A DNA stretch of 64,000 nucleotides from Pedobacter ginsenosidimutans (GTDB taxonomy: Bacteria; Bacteroidota; Bacteroidia; Sphingobacteriales; Sphingobacteriaceae): positions 62,001 to 126,000 of the forward strand of contig NZ_LMZQ01000010.1 of NCBI RefSeq assembly GCF_001442625.1, written 5' to 3'. The notes beneath the pieces are model-generated. The model saw only the letters and a list, made by a program, of their open reading frames with translations, had not been told where the DNA came from and made no database searches. This document shows, piece after piece, positions 8,096-16,348 of this stretch (position 1 is the stretch's first letter; the number at the start of each line of letters is the position of its first letter). A program made the position numbers and the translations under genes.

Positions 8096-9835
8096 TTATT
8101 CAGGCGCTATACCCAATTCTTCCTTAACTTCCTTAATCCGGTTTGATACGGAGTCCTGATAAAGGGTATCATTAGGTTTATCTTGCTTCAAATGGTCTAA
8201 ATCACGTAGCTCCTGCTCTAACTTTTCCTTTTTTAACGCCTCTTCTTTTAATTTTGCAACGCATTTCAAACCATCATCCGTCATAATCCATACACTAGAA
8301 TCGTTGTGGTCGTTTTCGCTGTCATTACATTCCCAGGTCCAGTAATTATTAACATAGCGGTAAGCATCCTGCTTTAAAATTAATTTTGTACCCACCGGAA
8401 TTTCAAGATTTAACCTTACTTCCTGGTTTCTCCAAATGGTTCCCTTTCTCAATTGAAACCGCGGACTAAAAATCAGTTCAGCATCTTTCACTACATAATT
8501 GTAGCTAATGTTCTGTGCATTTTGCAAGGCACTTTGAAAAGTTTTACCCTGCGATTCGTACTTCTGTGTTAAACGGGTAACACCGGTTTCACTTTTGTTA
8601 ATATCAATGCGGATATGGTTCGGTGAAACAAAAGGTCCGTCTTCAAAATCATCAACTACAATCTGGTGGCGATTATTCGCATCAATGTGGTAAGCCACGC
8701 TATCTTCTTTGCTGAAATATTTACTTTTATCGATATTAATGGTATATACCGGATAAGCTTTCAGGTCGGTTGTTTGTGTTAACTCTGCATGTTGCTTAAA
8801 TTCTGACGAAATCTTGGCTGCCTGATAACCCGTTACCGCTACACCAGCCAACCAGATAATTAACAAAGCGAAAGAAAGTGTTTTATTAATGGCCTGTTTG
8901 TTAAAAGCTACCCTGATCGAGAATAACACCAGGGCTAAAACCGGTACAAAGCAAACAATAAATACACCAAATAAAATCGCCCCCCTATTGCCTTCATTTA
9001 TAATGGAAAAGGGAAAATATTCATAAATACTGGCATCCCAAAATCCCTGAAAAGCGGCCGTACCTATAATTAAAGTAATTAAAAAGAGTACACCAAACAC
9101 AACGATAAAACCCGCAATTACTTTAAAAATAACCTTTCCGGTGCCCGAGATAAACCGGCCAAGCCATTCGAAAAACTCTCCGATAAAATTCCCTAAACGG
9201 GCAAATATAGGCTGAGCATGTTTATTTACTTCGCCCAAACGTTCCTTAACGGCCTGTAGCTCTTCATCTAAGTTCTTTTGGAAACCCTGAAGATTTGCCG
9301 GTTCGCCTTTCATTTCCATCCTTTCGATACGCGATTTGGCCTTTGGCATGATGATCCAGAGTATGGCATACACCAATAATCCAAATCCACCGGCAAAGCT
9401 GATCAGTAACGTAGCCAACCTGATCCATTTAGGATCGGCGTTTACATAATGTGCAATACCTGCACAAACACCGGCTACTACGCGGTCGTCCATATCGCGG
9501 TATAGTTTTTTCTCCTTGTATTGGTATTGATAGTTATTGTTGATCACAGGTTCTTCTTCACCTTCCTCTACCGTATCAAAATCCTGCACCTTGCCCATTT
9601 GCGCAATCACCGAATTTACGTTGGCCGAATCTACCACTTGTTTTTTCTGCTCTTCCAATTGCTCGGTTAACAGTTCGGCAATCCGGTTTTCGATATCCGT
9701 TACAATTTCAAGGTCATCTGCATGGTTGGCAAAATACTGTTTTACTTCGTTCAGGTAGGCCTTTAAGAGTTCGTAAGCACTTTCTTCAATATGAATAATC
9801 GTGTTCCCTATGTTTATGATGATGGTCTTTTCCAT
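8096..9835 (-). CDS. PspC domain-containing membrane protein
   Basis: 579 aa. Residues 1-90 form a helical, acidic cytoplasmic region. A PspC domain lies at about 110-168 (KKLYRDMDDRVVAGVCAGIAHY, then a transmembrane helix ending YAILWIIMPKAKS). About four more membrane segments follow (residues 225-350), then an extracytoplasmic beta-rich region and a charged C-terminal coiled segment (KEEALKKEKLEQELRDL). PspC proteins take part in envelope stress sensing in other bacteria; the long C-terminal part is of the kind found in Bacteroidota. The gene follows padR by 14 nt, so the two form an operon, a common PadR/PspC pairing. Confidence 0.88.
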   Translation of the reverse strand: MEKTIIINIGNTIIHIEESAYELLKAYLNEVKQYFANHADDLEIVTDIENRIAELLTEQLEEQKKQVVDSANVNSVIAQMGKVQDFDTVEEGEEEPVINNNYQYQYKEKKLYRDMDDRVVAGVCAGIAHYVNADPKWIRLATLLISFAGGFGLLVYAILWIIMPKAKSRIERMEMKGEPANLQGFQKNLDEELQAVKERLGEVNKHAQPIFARLGNFIGEFFEWLGRFISGTGKVIFKVIAGFIVVFGVLFLITLIIGTAAFQGFWDASIYEYFPFSIINEGNRGAILFGVFIVCFVPVLALVLFSIRVAFNKQAINKTLSFALLIIWLAGVAVTGYQAAKISSEFKQHAELTQTTDLKAYPVYTINIDKSKYFSKEDSVAYHIDANNRHQIVVDDFEDGPFVSPNHIRIDINKSETGVTRLTQKYESQGKTFQSALQNAQNISYNYVVKDAELIFSPRFQLRKGTIWRNQEVRLNLEIPVGTKLILKQDAYRYVNNYWTWECNDSENDHNDSSVWIMTDDGLKCVAKLKEEALKKEKLEQELRDLDHLKQDKPNDTLYQDSVSNRIKEVKEELGIAPE

Positions 9836-9849
9836 TTCCTTTTTAATAT

Positions 9850-10185
9850 TTATGAATTGGCTCCTTTTTGTGAAATACCTACAGCATAAGCCAGCTCCTG
9901 CCAGGTTTGATCTAGTTGTGATAAAATACCCCGACCATCTTCGGTTAAGGTATAATATTTACGCGGTGGGCCTGAGGTAGACTCTACCCAGTTGTAGCTT
10001 AACAAACCGTTGTTTTTAAGCCTCGTTAATAATGGATATAATGTACCCTCAACCACCAATAGCTTTGCCGTCCTTAATTCGGCAATAATATCCGAAGCAT
10101 ATATTTCGCCCCGTGAGATGATTGATAAAACACAGTACTCCAGAATTCCCTTCCGCATTTGTGTTTGCGTATTTTCTGCTATCAT
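9850..10185 (-). CDS. PadR family transcriptional regulator
   Basis: 111 aa winged-helix repressor of the PadR type: MRKGILEYCVLSIISRGEIYASDIIAELR (helices 1-3), VVEGTLYPLLTRLKNNGLLSYNWVE (recognition helix), and the wing with GPPRKYYTLTEDGRGIL. It is the first gene of the padR-pspC unit and may also control the two receptor genes downstream. The start codon lies only 5 nt from a consensus -7 element, so the mRNA may be leaderless. An imperfect inverted repeat over the promoter suggests autorepression. Confidence 0.92.
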   Translation of the reverse strand: MIAENTQTQMRKGILEYCVLSIISRGEIYASDIIAELRTAKLLVVEGTLYPLLTRLKNNGLLSYNWVESTSGPPRKYYTLTEDGRGILSQLDQTWQELAYAVGISQKGANS

Positions 10186-10189
10186 AATA

Positions 10190-10233
10190 CAAAGATATAT
10201 GTTTTATATACTACCATGCAATACATAGTACTA
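10190..10233 (-). promoter_or_regulatory. padR promoter and candidate PadR operator
   Basis: On the minus strand a -7 element TATCTTTG (10197 down to 10190) matches the Bacteroidota consensus TAnnTTTG, with TTG at 10221-10219, 21 nt upstream. An imperfect inverted repeat with 10 nt arms (TACTACCATG / CATAGTACTA, 8 of 10 paired, 5 nt spacer) covers 10209-10233 and overlaps the -33 region, where a bound repressor would block transcription. The predicted start site is at or next to the ATG at 10185. The operator call is inference from position and symmetry. Confidence 0.5.
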
Positions 10234-10752
10234 AAATAAATTAAAGTAAAATCATAAAACACTGATTATCAGTTAAATAATTTTAAATAAAATTTTGTGT
10301 TTTGGAAACAATTCTGTAAAAGGTGGAAACTTTTAATACTTTTTAGAAAAGCAAGGCCTTGTAATGCTTCGGTTTATGCAGTCCTGCTGTTGCCCATAGT
10401 CCCGATTTATAATGCTTTAAAAACAAATATTTTGATAAAATCGGGAGCTATTTGGCGCCATCAGGTTTAAGGTGTAGAGGGTTGGCGTTACTATTAACGG
10501 TTTTTGGAATAATGCCAGAACAGTCCCTTGTAAATAAACCCGACAGAGCGGGTAGCCCGCATCCCGATTTTTCATCGGGAGAGGACTACAAGCGATGGCG
10601 GGACTGCAGCTCCCATGAAAAACAGGACGCAGATTTTCTAAAAAAAGAAATTTGTAGTAACTGTTATAGCTTTCCAAGATCCGCTTGCACACATGCCTAT
10701 TCAGGCTTCTAGGAATTAAATATATAAATACTATAGATTTAATATATTTTAA
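10234..10752. other. Gene-free stretch with structured sequence
   Basis: About 520 bases without a convincing gene. Two open frames of about 90 codons overlap each other on opposite strands, contain many cysteines and low-complexity composition, and match no family I recognise. The left third is A/T-rich. The centre holds a multi-stem element (10521-10606) and several further GGGACT/AGTCCC and CCCGAT/ATCGGG pairings. The right end carries the permease promoter. Confidence 0.5.
10521..10606. ncRNA. Multi-stem structured intergenic element, candidate ncRNA or dispersed repeat
   Basis: The stretch can fold as a closed junction. Outer stem CAGTCC (10521-10526) pairs with GGACTG (10601-10606). 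CTTGTA (10527-10532) pairs with TACAAG (10587-10592), with an 8 nt bulge CGATGGCG on one side. Inside sit two perfect hairpins: GCGGG-TAG-CCCGC (10548-10560) and TCCCGAT-TTTTC-ATCGGGA (10562-10580). All stems are palindromic, so either strand could form the structure. It does not look like RNase P RNA, tmRNA or SRP RNA as far as I can judge. Whether it is transcribed, and whether it is repeated elsewhere, is unknown. Confidence 0.4.
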
Positions 10753-10760
10753 TAATTTTG
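10753..10760 (+). promoter_or_regulatory. -7 promoter element of the amino acid permease
   Basis: TAATTTTG fits TAnnTTTG and lies 21 nt before the ATG at 10781. No clear TTTG is seen 19-21 nt upstream, so only the -7 box is called. Confidence 0.4.
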
Positions 10761-10780
10761 CAGCGTCTTAACTTATTTTC

Positions 10781-12232
10781 ATGAAAAAATCTATTGCCAG
10801 CATTGTTGCTGAGGCAAACGAAAGCGGCGAAGGAACGCTCAAAAGAACCTTAGGCCCCATTAATCTTATTTTAATTGGCGTAGGCTTAACGCTTGGTGCA
10901 GGTTTATTTTCAATTACAGGTTTGGCCGCAGCCAATCACTCTGGCCCGGCAGTTACCCTATCTTTTGTTATCGCGGCATTGGGCTGTGGTTTTGCAGCTT
11001 TGTGTTATGCTGAGTTTGCATCCATGATCCCTGTCGCAGGCAGTGCCTATACTTATTCTTATGCCACCATGGGCGAACTCTTCGCCTGGATTATAGGCTG
11101 GGATCTGGTATTGGAATATTCTGTGGGTTGTGCTACCGTAGCCATCAGCTGGTCGCAGTATTTAACCAGGTTTTTGGCCAGCTTGCATATTTATCTCCCT
11201 CCGCAATTAACCTTATCCCCTTTCGAAACCGCTAAACTTGCCGATGGCTCTACCGTTAATGGTATTGTTAATATCCCTGCAGCATTGGTGGTGGTATTAA
11301 TGACAGCCATATTAATCCGTGGCACCAAAGGTTCTGCCATTGTAAATGGAATTATTGTATTTCTTAAAGTTGGTGTGGTATTGGTTTTTATTGCGCTGGG
11401 CTGGCAATATATCGATCCTGCAAACTACCACCCATACATCCCCGAAAATACCGGAACATTTGGTCAGTTTGGCTGGAGCGGTGTTTTACGTGGTGCTGGT
11501 TTAGTGTTTTTTGTATTTATCGGCTTCGATGCCGTAGCAGCTTCGGCACAGGAAACAAAGAATCCAGCGAGAGATTTACCAATTGGTATTATTGGATCAT
11601 TAGTAGTTTGTACGGTTCTTTTTGGTTTGTTCGGGCATGTGATGACTGGTTTGGCCAATTATAAAGAATTTGCCAACAGTGGTGCCCCGGTAGCCATTGC
11701 CATCGAAAAAACACCTTATGCCTGGTTAAGTCAGGCTATTATTTTAGCTATCCTTATCGGTTATACTTCTGTAATTTTAATCGATTTAATGGCACAGTCG
11801 CGAATGTTCTACTCCATTAGTAAGGATGGCTTATTGCCAAAGATGTTTTCTGATGTACATACTAAATTTAAAACGCCGTACAAATCGAACATTATACTAT
11901 GTGTATTTATTGGACTTTTTGCTGCATTTGTCCCCATGAATGTGGTAGGCGAAATGACAAGCATTGGTACCTTGTTGGCCTTTTTAATGGTTTGTGTTGG
12001 CATCCTGATCTTAAGAAAAACAAATCCCGAAGCTAAACGTCCATTTAAAGTTCCTTTTGTGCCCTTAATCCCTATTTTGGGCATTTTAACCTGTATTGCC
12101 ATGATGATATTTTTACCATGGGAAACTTGGGTTAGGTTAGCGGTCTGGTTAATTATTGGTTTAGCCATTTACTTCTGGTACGGTAAAAAGAATAGCAAAT
12201 TAAAAGCACAGCAAAACAAGGAAGAGCAATAG
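10781..12232 (+). CDS. APC-family amino acid permease
   Basis: 483 aa cytoplasmic-membrane transporter of the amino acid-polyamine-organocation superfamily, most like the cationic amino acid transporter (CAT/YfnA) subgroup. Near the N-terminus, helix 1 carries the substrate-binding glycine motif IGVGLTLGAGLFSITG. AALCYAEFASMIPVAGSAYTYSY and FFVFIGFDAVAASAQETKNPARDLP follow, the latter being a strong CAT signature. About 12 membrane helices are visible, and the C-terminus is short and charged. It probably imports amino acids with protons or exchanges them. It stands alone, with its own promoter and a hairpin after the stop. Confidence 0.92.
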   Translation: MKKSIASIVAEANESGEGTLKRTLGPINLILIGVGLTLGAGLFSITGLAAANHSGPAVTLSFVIAALGCGFAALCYAEFASMIPVAGSAYTYSYATMGELFAWIIGWDLVLEYSVGCATVAISWSQYLTRFLASLHIYLPPQLTLSPFETAKLADGSTVNGIVNIPAALVVVLMTAILIRGTKGSAIVNGIIVFLKVGVVLVFIALGWQYIDPANYHPYIPENTGTFGQFGWSGVLRGAGLVFFVFIGFDAVAASAQETKNPARDLPIGIIGSLVVCTVLFGLFGHVMTGLANYKEFANSGAPVAIAIEKTPYAWLSQAIILAILIGYTSVILIDLMAQSRMFYSISKDGLLPKMFSDVHTKFKTPYKSNIILCVFIGLFAAFVPMNVVGEMTSIGTLLAFLMVCVGILILRKTNPEAKRPFKVPFVPLIPILGILTCIAMMIFLPWETWVRLAVWLIIGLAIYFWYGKKNSKLKAQQNKEEQ

Positions 12233-12258
12233 CTAAACTCATTACTATGCATATAACA

Positions 12259-12294
12259 CGCTTAAGCTGTTTGATTTTCTATACAGCTTAAGCG
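12259..12294 (+). terminator. Hairpin downstream of permease
   Basis: Perfect 12 bp arms CGCTTAAGCTGT and ACAGCTTAAGCG with a 12 nt loop, 26 nt after the permease stop codon. It is followed by GCTATTTATC rather than a clean T-run, so intrinsic termination is likely but not certain. Confidence 0.5.
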
Positions 12295-12438
12295 GCTATT
12301 TATCACCCAATTGTATTTAAAAAAGAATAAATATCAGTCTAATAACAAAAAAGCAGAAGTTATTAACAATTCAACATTTTTTTAGGCTTTTGGCTTGGGA
12401 TTTGTCTTAAGAAAATTAACCCTTTTAAACTCATTCCT

Positions 12439-12603
12439 ATGCTTATTAAATTAGACACATCAGTTTTCAGGCTTTTCAGGCACAAAGCAGAAAGCGAAAA
12501 AAAAAGTATTACACCACTTACAAGAGCGCAATGGATTACTGCCGATAGAATCGTAATAGCAGCAATATTTATTGCAACAATTGTTGGCGCAATCTTATTT
12601 TAA
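12439..12603 (+). CDS. Small predicted single-pass membrane protein, 54 aa
   Basis: A short frame beginning MLIKLDTSVFRLFRHKAE and ending with a hydrophobic helix IVIAAIFIATIVGAILF directly at the stop. It has a basic/charged N-terminal half (EKKSITPLTRAQWITADR) and a C-terminal membrane anchor, typical of small tail-anchored membrane proteins. It sits between the permease terminator and the convergent flavoprotein gene, with no overlapping gene. I recognise no family. Coding potential rests on its amphipathic/hydrophobic layout and its position. Confidence 0.45.
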   Translation: MLIKLDTSVFRLFRHKAESEKKSITPLTRAQWITADRIVIAAIFIATIVGAILF

Positions 12604-12618
12604 ATTTCCGATGGTTGA

Positions 12619-13515
12619 TCAAAAATCTTCAGAAATCATTTCCTTGTTCATCACCACTGCGGCCATTGTTCCTGCAGCTGTAATGATAGATAGCGACCTG
12701 AACAAGGTTGCACAGTCTCCTGCGGCATAAACGCCTTTGGCAGTGCTTTGCTGCTGCTCATCTACTTTTATTGTTTTTAAATCTGTTAATTCAAAACCGA
12801 GCTGCTCGTTGAAGTTACAATGTTGTTCAACATCCGATTTAACATATATTGCTTTTAAGGCTATTTTTTTGCCATTTTTGAAAACAACATCTTCAAGATA
12901 ACCATTATTGTGCAGTAGTTCAACAATTTCATCTTCTATAATGTTGATTGATTTGGATTTCAGTTTTTCAGTCTGCTCGGCGCTTAGCTGTGATTTACCG
13001 TTGGTTAAAATCGTTAGATCTTTATTCCAATGATTCAGGGTTTTGGCCATCTCAAATGTATGTTCGCCATTCATTAACAGGCCTATTTTTTTATTCTTCA
13101 CCTCGTAACCATGGCAATAAGGACAATGTATAGCAGAAATAGCCCAGCACTCGGCCAAACCTTTAATATCAGGCAGCACATCTTTTAAACCTGTGGCCAA
13201 CAATATTTTTCGTGTAGTAAAATTTTCGCCGTTTTCTACGCCAACATTAAAACCTCCATCTATTTGCCTGGCCGAAATCGCTTTCCCCTCTAAAAATCGA
13301 ACTGTCAGATATTTCAGTACTTCTGCTTTAGCAGCTTTAGCAATATCGGCAGGCTTATCGCCATCGTGTGTTAAAAAATTATGAGAATGTGGGGTTTGCC
13401 TGTTGCATGGTTTACCGGCATCGATTACCAAAACATTTCTGGTCGCCCTACCCAAAGTTAATGCGGCAGATAAACCAGCATAACTTCCTCCTATTATAAT
13501 TACATCAAAATCCAT
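12619..13515 (-). CDS. NAD(P)/FAD-dependent oxidoreductase, thioredoxin reductase-like
   Basis: 298 aa cytosolic flavoprotein. FAD-binding motif IIIGGSYAGLSAALTLGRA at residues 6-24; redox-type CPYC at 131-134 within HCPYCHGYE; C-terminal FAD motif GVYAAGDCA. The layout matches the low-molecular-weight thioredoxin reductase fold. The NADPH domain lacks an obvious GxGxxA/G motif (KKIGLLMNGEHTFEMAKTL), as in the subgroup of TrxR-like proteins often annotated only as oxidoreductases. The electron acceptor is therefore uncertain; true thioredoxin reductase is possible but less likely than a TrxR-like enzyme. Confidence 0.88.
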   Translation of the reverse strand: MDFDVIIIGGSYAGLSAALTLGRATRNVLVIDAGKPCNRQTPHSHNFLTHDGDKPADIAKAAKAEVLKYLTVRFLEGKAISARQIDGGFNVGVENGENFTTRKILLATGLKDVLPDIKGLAECWAISAIHCPYCHGYEVKNKKIGLLMNGEHTFEMAKTLNHWNKDLTILTNGKSQLSAEQTEKLKSKSINIIEDEIVELLHNNGYLEDVVFKNGKKIALKAIYVKSDVEQHCNFNEQLGFELTDLKTIKVDEQQQSTAKGVYAAGDCATLFRSLSIITAAGTMAAVVMNKEMISEDF

Positions 13516-13583
13516 ATCTAAATCTTTTAATACAAAGATCTGAAAGGAATCATTAAACGCAACAACATTGCATTAAATGAATG

Positions 13584-14216
13584 TCATTTTATTTTTCGGA
13601 AGATTGTTGCCTTAATAAAGCTTCCATAATATAGCCGTTCCTCAACAATCAGGTAATTGGCTTTGAAAAAGTAAGGGTTCATATCGATAAGCTGATTTGC
13701 TTCTACTATGCCCAATAATTTAAAAAAGCCGTACATCAATCTGAGCAACAACCATTTCCACCAGTTTCCATTGATTTTATTGAGTGAAAAATCGACCAAA
13801 AACCACAATCCATCTTTCTTTAAATACGCGTTTAATTGGTCGAATACTTTTACCGCGCGTTGTTCCTCAAAGTTATCAAACAGAAAGGGCGTTAAAATTA
13901 CATCAAATACTACATCAGTTTTAAAATCCTCAATACCAATGTTTACAAATTCAACGTGGTTACTTTTATAATTTCGTTTCTGTGAAAGCGCAATCATTTT
14001 GGCAGATATTTCTACATAAACGATCTTTAATCCACCAGAATAAATCTTCGCGAGCTCTTCTAAGATCCACCCGGTTCCTCCACCTACAATTAATATAGTG
14101 TTACCCTCCTGAATATATGGAAGTTGATTGATCTGTGCATTTACCTGAGATTTAAAAAACACCAAACGGCTTAAAGTATCGTAATGACTGGCTATTTTAT
14201 CGTAGTTGTTAAGCAT
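13584..14216 (-). CDS. Class I SAM-dependent methyltransferase
   Basis: 210 aa with the Rossmann methyltransferase signature: motif I ILIVGGGTGWILEEL near residue 40, acidic residue after strand 2 (VEIS), and motif IV-like DVILTPFLFDNF. The region ending in SLNKINGNWWKWLLLRLMYGFFKLLGIVEANQL is typical of small-molecule methyltransferases in Bacteroidota that lie near membrane-lipid genes. The substrate is unknown. The next gene upstream on the same strand is a UbiA-like membrane protein with an 85 nt gap, so a joint role in lipid or quinone chemistry is possible but only inference. Confidence 0.85.
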   Translation of the reverse strand: MLNNYDKIASHYDTLSRLVFFKSQVNAQINQLPYIQEGNTILIVGGGTGWILEELAKIYSGGLKIVYVEISAKMIALSQKRNYKSNHVEFVNIGIEDFKTDVVFDVILTPFLFDNFEEQRAVKVFDQLNAYLKKDGLWFLVDFSLNKINGNWWKWLLLRLMYGFFKLLGIVEANQLIDMNPYFFKANYLIVEERLYYGSFIKATIFRKIK

Positions 14217-14301
14217 AGTATCAAGTAACGAGAATCAGGTATCAAGATTGAACTTTTCAAATATAAAATTAGCTTTGGTTTTTATGCTTTAATCTTTCAG
14301 T

Positions 14302-15237
14302 TTAATGAACAAACTGCATTCCGATTATTCCGCATATCGCCTTAAATAAGATCAGTCCATCAATTACCATCAGATAATAAAGAATGTTTTTTCTTCGGTG
14401 CATGGAATAGGCCACGTAAATGGTGAGAATGAATGGTAACACATTAAATAAAACCTGTGGCAATCCAAAACCTTTGTAACTGGCAAATATGCCTAAAGAA
14501 ACTAAACCTATAATCAGCAATGGAATCAGGATACTGAAAATTGTTCTGCGCAGGCCATAACGTACTACGAATGTTCTTAAATGTTTATTGGCATCGGTTG
14601 GGTAATCTTTAATATCAAAAATGATTGCGTTTACCGTACAGAACATCCAGTTTTTAATAAATAGCCAGGTCCACAATACAGAATCGTGGTAGCCAACTCC
14701 AGTTTCAATTTTAAGCATAATCAATGGCAGCACATTGGCACAACAGGCCCACACAAAACCGATTACAAAAGCTTTTAACCAGCCTGTATTGCGCAGATTA
14801 AATTTGAGAAAAGATCTGGGCAATAAACCATAATATAAGCCGCCAGCAGTGATGATGATTAATATTGCGATCCAATAACTGATCGGCAGGCCCATAATAT
14901 GCTGAAAGTTTCGGTAAAGCAGGTTTATAGCCAACAGCATACAAATAATAAAAAGCACAGCCTGACTCCAGTTAATAAACTGTTTATGTTTGAAGTACCA
15001 CTGGTTGCGCGGATTGGTTGCAGATGGTTTGGTAGAAACCTTATTATAAGCGTAGGTATAATAGATGGTTGGCGCCAGAAACAGCAACAGGTAGTAATTT
15101 AATGAATTAAGTGGCAGCCTTAGTTGGAAAGTAGCCTCGAGTGTTAGGGCAACAGCCAGAATACCCACGAAGTAGTTTCCAAAAAAAATGAACCTGATAA
15201 TTTTACCGAACATTTGTCGCAATTTTTCAGCTGGCAA
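14302..15237 (-). CDS. UbiA-superfamily-like membrane protein, divergent
   Basis: 311 aa with about nine hydrophobic helices. The segment FDIKDYPTDANKHLRTFVVRYG near residue 210 has the form of the second aspartate-rich motif of UbiA prenyltransferases (DxxD...D). The usual first motif NDxxDxxxD is not visible: the matching loop reads YTYAYNKVSTKPSATNPRNQ. It therefore either uses different residues or does not transfer prenyl groups in the usual way. Similar UbiA-like proteins are common in Bacteroidota without assigned function. It may work with the methyltransferase downstream. Confidence 0.6.
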   Translation of the reverse strand: MPAEKLRQMFGKIIRFIFFGNYFVGILAVALTLEATFQLRLPLNSLNYYLLLFLAPTIYYTYAYNKVSTKPSATNPRNQWYFKHKQFINWSQAVLFIICMLLAINLLYRNFQHIMGLPISYWIAILIIITAGGLYYGLLPRSFLKFNLRNTGWLKAFVIGFVWACCANVLPLIMLKIETGVGYHDSVLWTWLFIKNWMFCTVNAIIFDIKDYPTDANKHLRTFVVRYGLRRTIFSILIPLLIIGLVSLGIFASYKGFGLPQVLFNVLPFILTIYVAYSMHRRKNILYYLMVIDGLILFKAICGIIGMQFVH

Positions 15238-15433
15238 TTTCGGATATATAATTGAATAAGGTAAACAAATAAAACATAAATTACCTTCTATTTAAACTTA
15301 CGATCAACCACTTCTGTGGAGAAAATATACTTGAAGAGAAGTGATTTTCTGCTATCTTGAAACCAGTAAGAAAAACCAACAAAAATGATATTGATTGTAA
15401 CACCACTTACACTCAGTCCAATAGAAAAATAAT

Positions 15434-15853
15434 ATGGAAGAACAAAAAGACAACTTAACTCCACCTGTAGACAACACTCCAAAGGTGACCGGAATTGGCG
15501 GCATTTTCTTTTTTTCCGATAATCCACAGGAAACGAAAGACTGGTATGCTAAAAATTTAGGATTTGAAATGAGTGCATGGGGTACTTCGAGTTTCGAATC
15601 CAGAAACCTCAATAATCCTGATGAGATCGAATCACTTCAATGGAGTCCGTTCAAAAAAGGGGATGAATATTTTTCGCCATCCAAAAAAGATTTCATGATT
15701 AACTATCGTGTACAAAACATTGAAGGACTCGTAAACAAACTCAAAGAAAACGGTGTAACCATACTCGATGAGGTTGCAACTTACGATTATGGGAAATTTA
15801 TCCATATTATGGATGGAGAAGGCAATAAAATTGAGTTGTGGGAGCCTAAATAG
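15434..15853 (+). CDS. VOC family protein (glyoxalase/bleomycin-resistance fold)
   Basis: 139 aa. A single vicinal-oxygen-chelate module: beta strand GIGGIFFFSDNPQETKDWYAKNLGFEMSA, then MINYRVQNIEGLVNKLKENGVTI and the C-terminal GKFIHIMDGEGNKIELWEP, where the final Glu is the usual metal ligand. It is a small stand-alone cytosolic protein. The metal, substrate and reaction cannot be deduced; relatives are annotated as glyoxalase-like or antibiotic resistance-like without proof. It is followed by a REP-like palindrome. Confidence 0.88.
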   Translation: MEEQKDNLTPPVDNTPKVTGIGGIFFFSDNPQETKDWYAKNLGFEMSAWGTSSFESRNLNNPDEIESLQWSPFKKGDEYFSPSKKDFMINYRVQNIEGLVNKLKENGVTILDEVATYDYGKFIHIMDGEGNKIELWEPK

Positions 15854-15861
15854 CATTTTTT

Positions 15862-15959
15862 TGTCATTCTGAACGCAGTGAAGAATCTTTTTAAGATACT
15901 CAGGATCAAACATGATCAGTGCGCTATGTTAGGGATTCTTTACTGCGTTCAGAATGACA
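15862..15959. repeat. REP-like palindrome (GAACGCAGTGAAGAATC type)
   Basis: Arms TGTCATTCTGAACGCAGTGA... (15862-15887) and the near-perfect reverse complement ending ...GTTCAGAATGACA (15934-15959) flank a 46 nt loop. It lies 9 nt after the VOC stop codon and may end transcription. A shorter relative, GATGCTGAAATAAATTCAGCATGACG, follows at about 15986. Confidence 0.65.
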
Positions 15960-16075
15960 GCGCTCAATAAGTAGTTTTTATAGCAGATGCTGAAATAAAT
16001 TCAGCATGACGACCGCATTATAGAAAGATTCTAAGAAGTCTTTATATTTCAGATAATTTGAACTTGATTTACAAC

Positions 16076-16106
16076 AAAAAAGCCTCTCAATAAATTGAAA
16101 GGCTTT
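16076..16106 (-). terminator. Intrinsic terminator after decayed tRNA copy
   Basis: On the minus strand AAGCCTTTCAATTTATTGAGAGGCTTTTTT forms a stem followed by a T-run. It sits 5 nt after the 3' end of the decayed tRNA copy at 16112-16187. The same terminator, slightly changed, follows each tRNA copy in the array. Confidence 0.75.
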
Positions 16107-16111
16107 AGTTG

Positions 16112-16187
16112 TGGGAAATGATCCCGATCCGAATCGGGACGACCCTCCCGGTGTAAAGGAGTCCTTAAACCAGCTGAACTAATTTTC
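16112..16187 (-). pseudogene. Decayed tRNA-Val copy
   Basis: Read on the minus strand, the start, D-arm region and 3' acceptor strand match the intact tRNA-Val genes nearby (TTAG, CAGCTGG, TTTACAC loop, CATTTCCCA end). The acceptor stem has a mismatch (GGAAAAT against ATTTCCC), the anticodon stem no longer pairs fully, and the T-arm is replaced by a CCCGA...TCGGG hairpin without the TTCGAAT loop. The gene cannot give a normal tRNA. Confidence 0.7.
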
Positions 16188-16198
16188 CTCAAGAGCAT

Positions 16199-16232
16199 AA
16201 AAAAAGCCTCTCAAATAAATTGAAAGGCTTTT
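16199..16232 (-). terminator. Intrinsic terminator after first intact tRNA-Val
   Basis: Minus-strand hairpin AAAAGCCTTTCA... / ...TGAGAGGCTTTTT with a T-run, 5 nt after the tRNA 3' end at 16238. Nearly the same sequence as the terminator at 16076-16106. Confidence 0.75.
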
Positions 16233-16237
16233 AGTTG

Positions 16238-16312
16238 TGGGAAATGAGGGGTTCGAACCCCCGACCCCCTCGGTGTAAACGAGGTGCTCTGAACCAGCTG
16301 AGCTAATTTCCC
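16238..16312 (-). tRNA. tRNA-Val (anticodon UAC)
   Basis: 75 nt cloverleaf on the minus strand. Acceptor GGGAAAT pairs with ATTTCCC, discriminator A. D-arm GCTC/GAGC. Anticodon stem CCTCG/CGAGG with loop TTTACAC, giving anticodon UAC. T-arm GGGGG TTCGAAC CCCCT-type with the invariant TTCGA. The CCA end is not encoded. Identical to the copy at 16464-16538. Confidence 0.95.
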
Positions 16313-16348
16313 TTTGGTTTTCTTATCAAACTAACTCATCTTTTTAGA

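Noticed and set aside
10417..10712. Two overlapping open frames of about 90 codons on opposite strands
   Set aside because: They run through a structured palindromic region, overlap each other almost entirely, lack recognisable domains and have no clear ribosome site; palindromic repeats often keep both strands open by chance.
11809..12168. 119-codon reverse frame inside the permease gene
   Set aside because: Antisense to membrane helices of a recognised transporter, with no signal or domain of its own.
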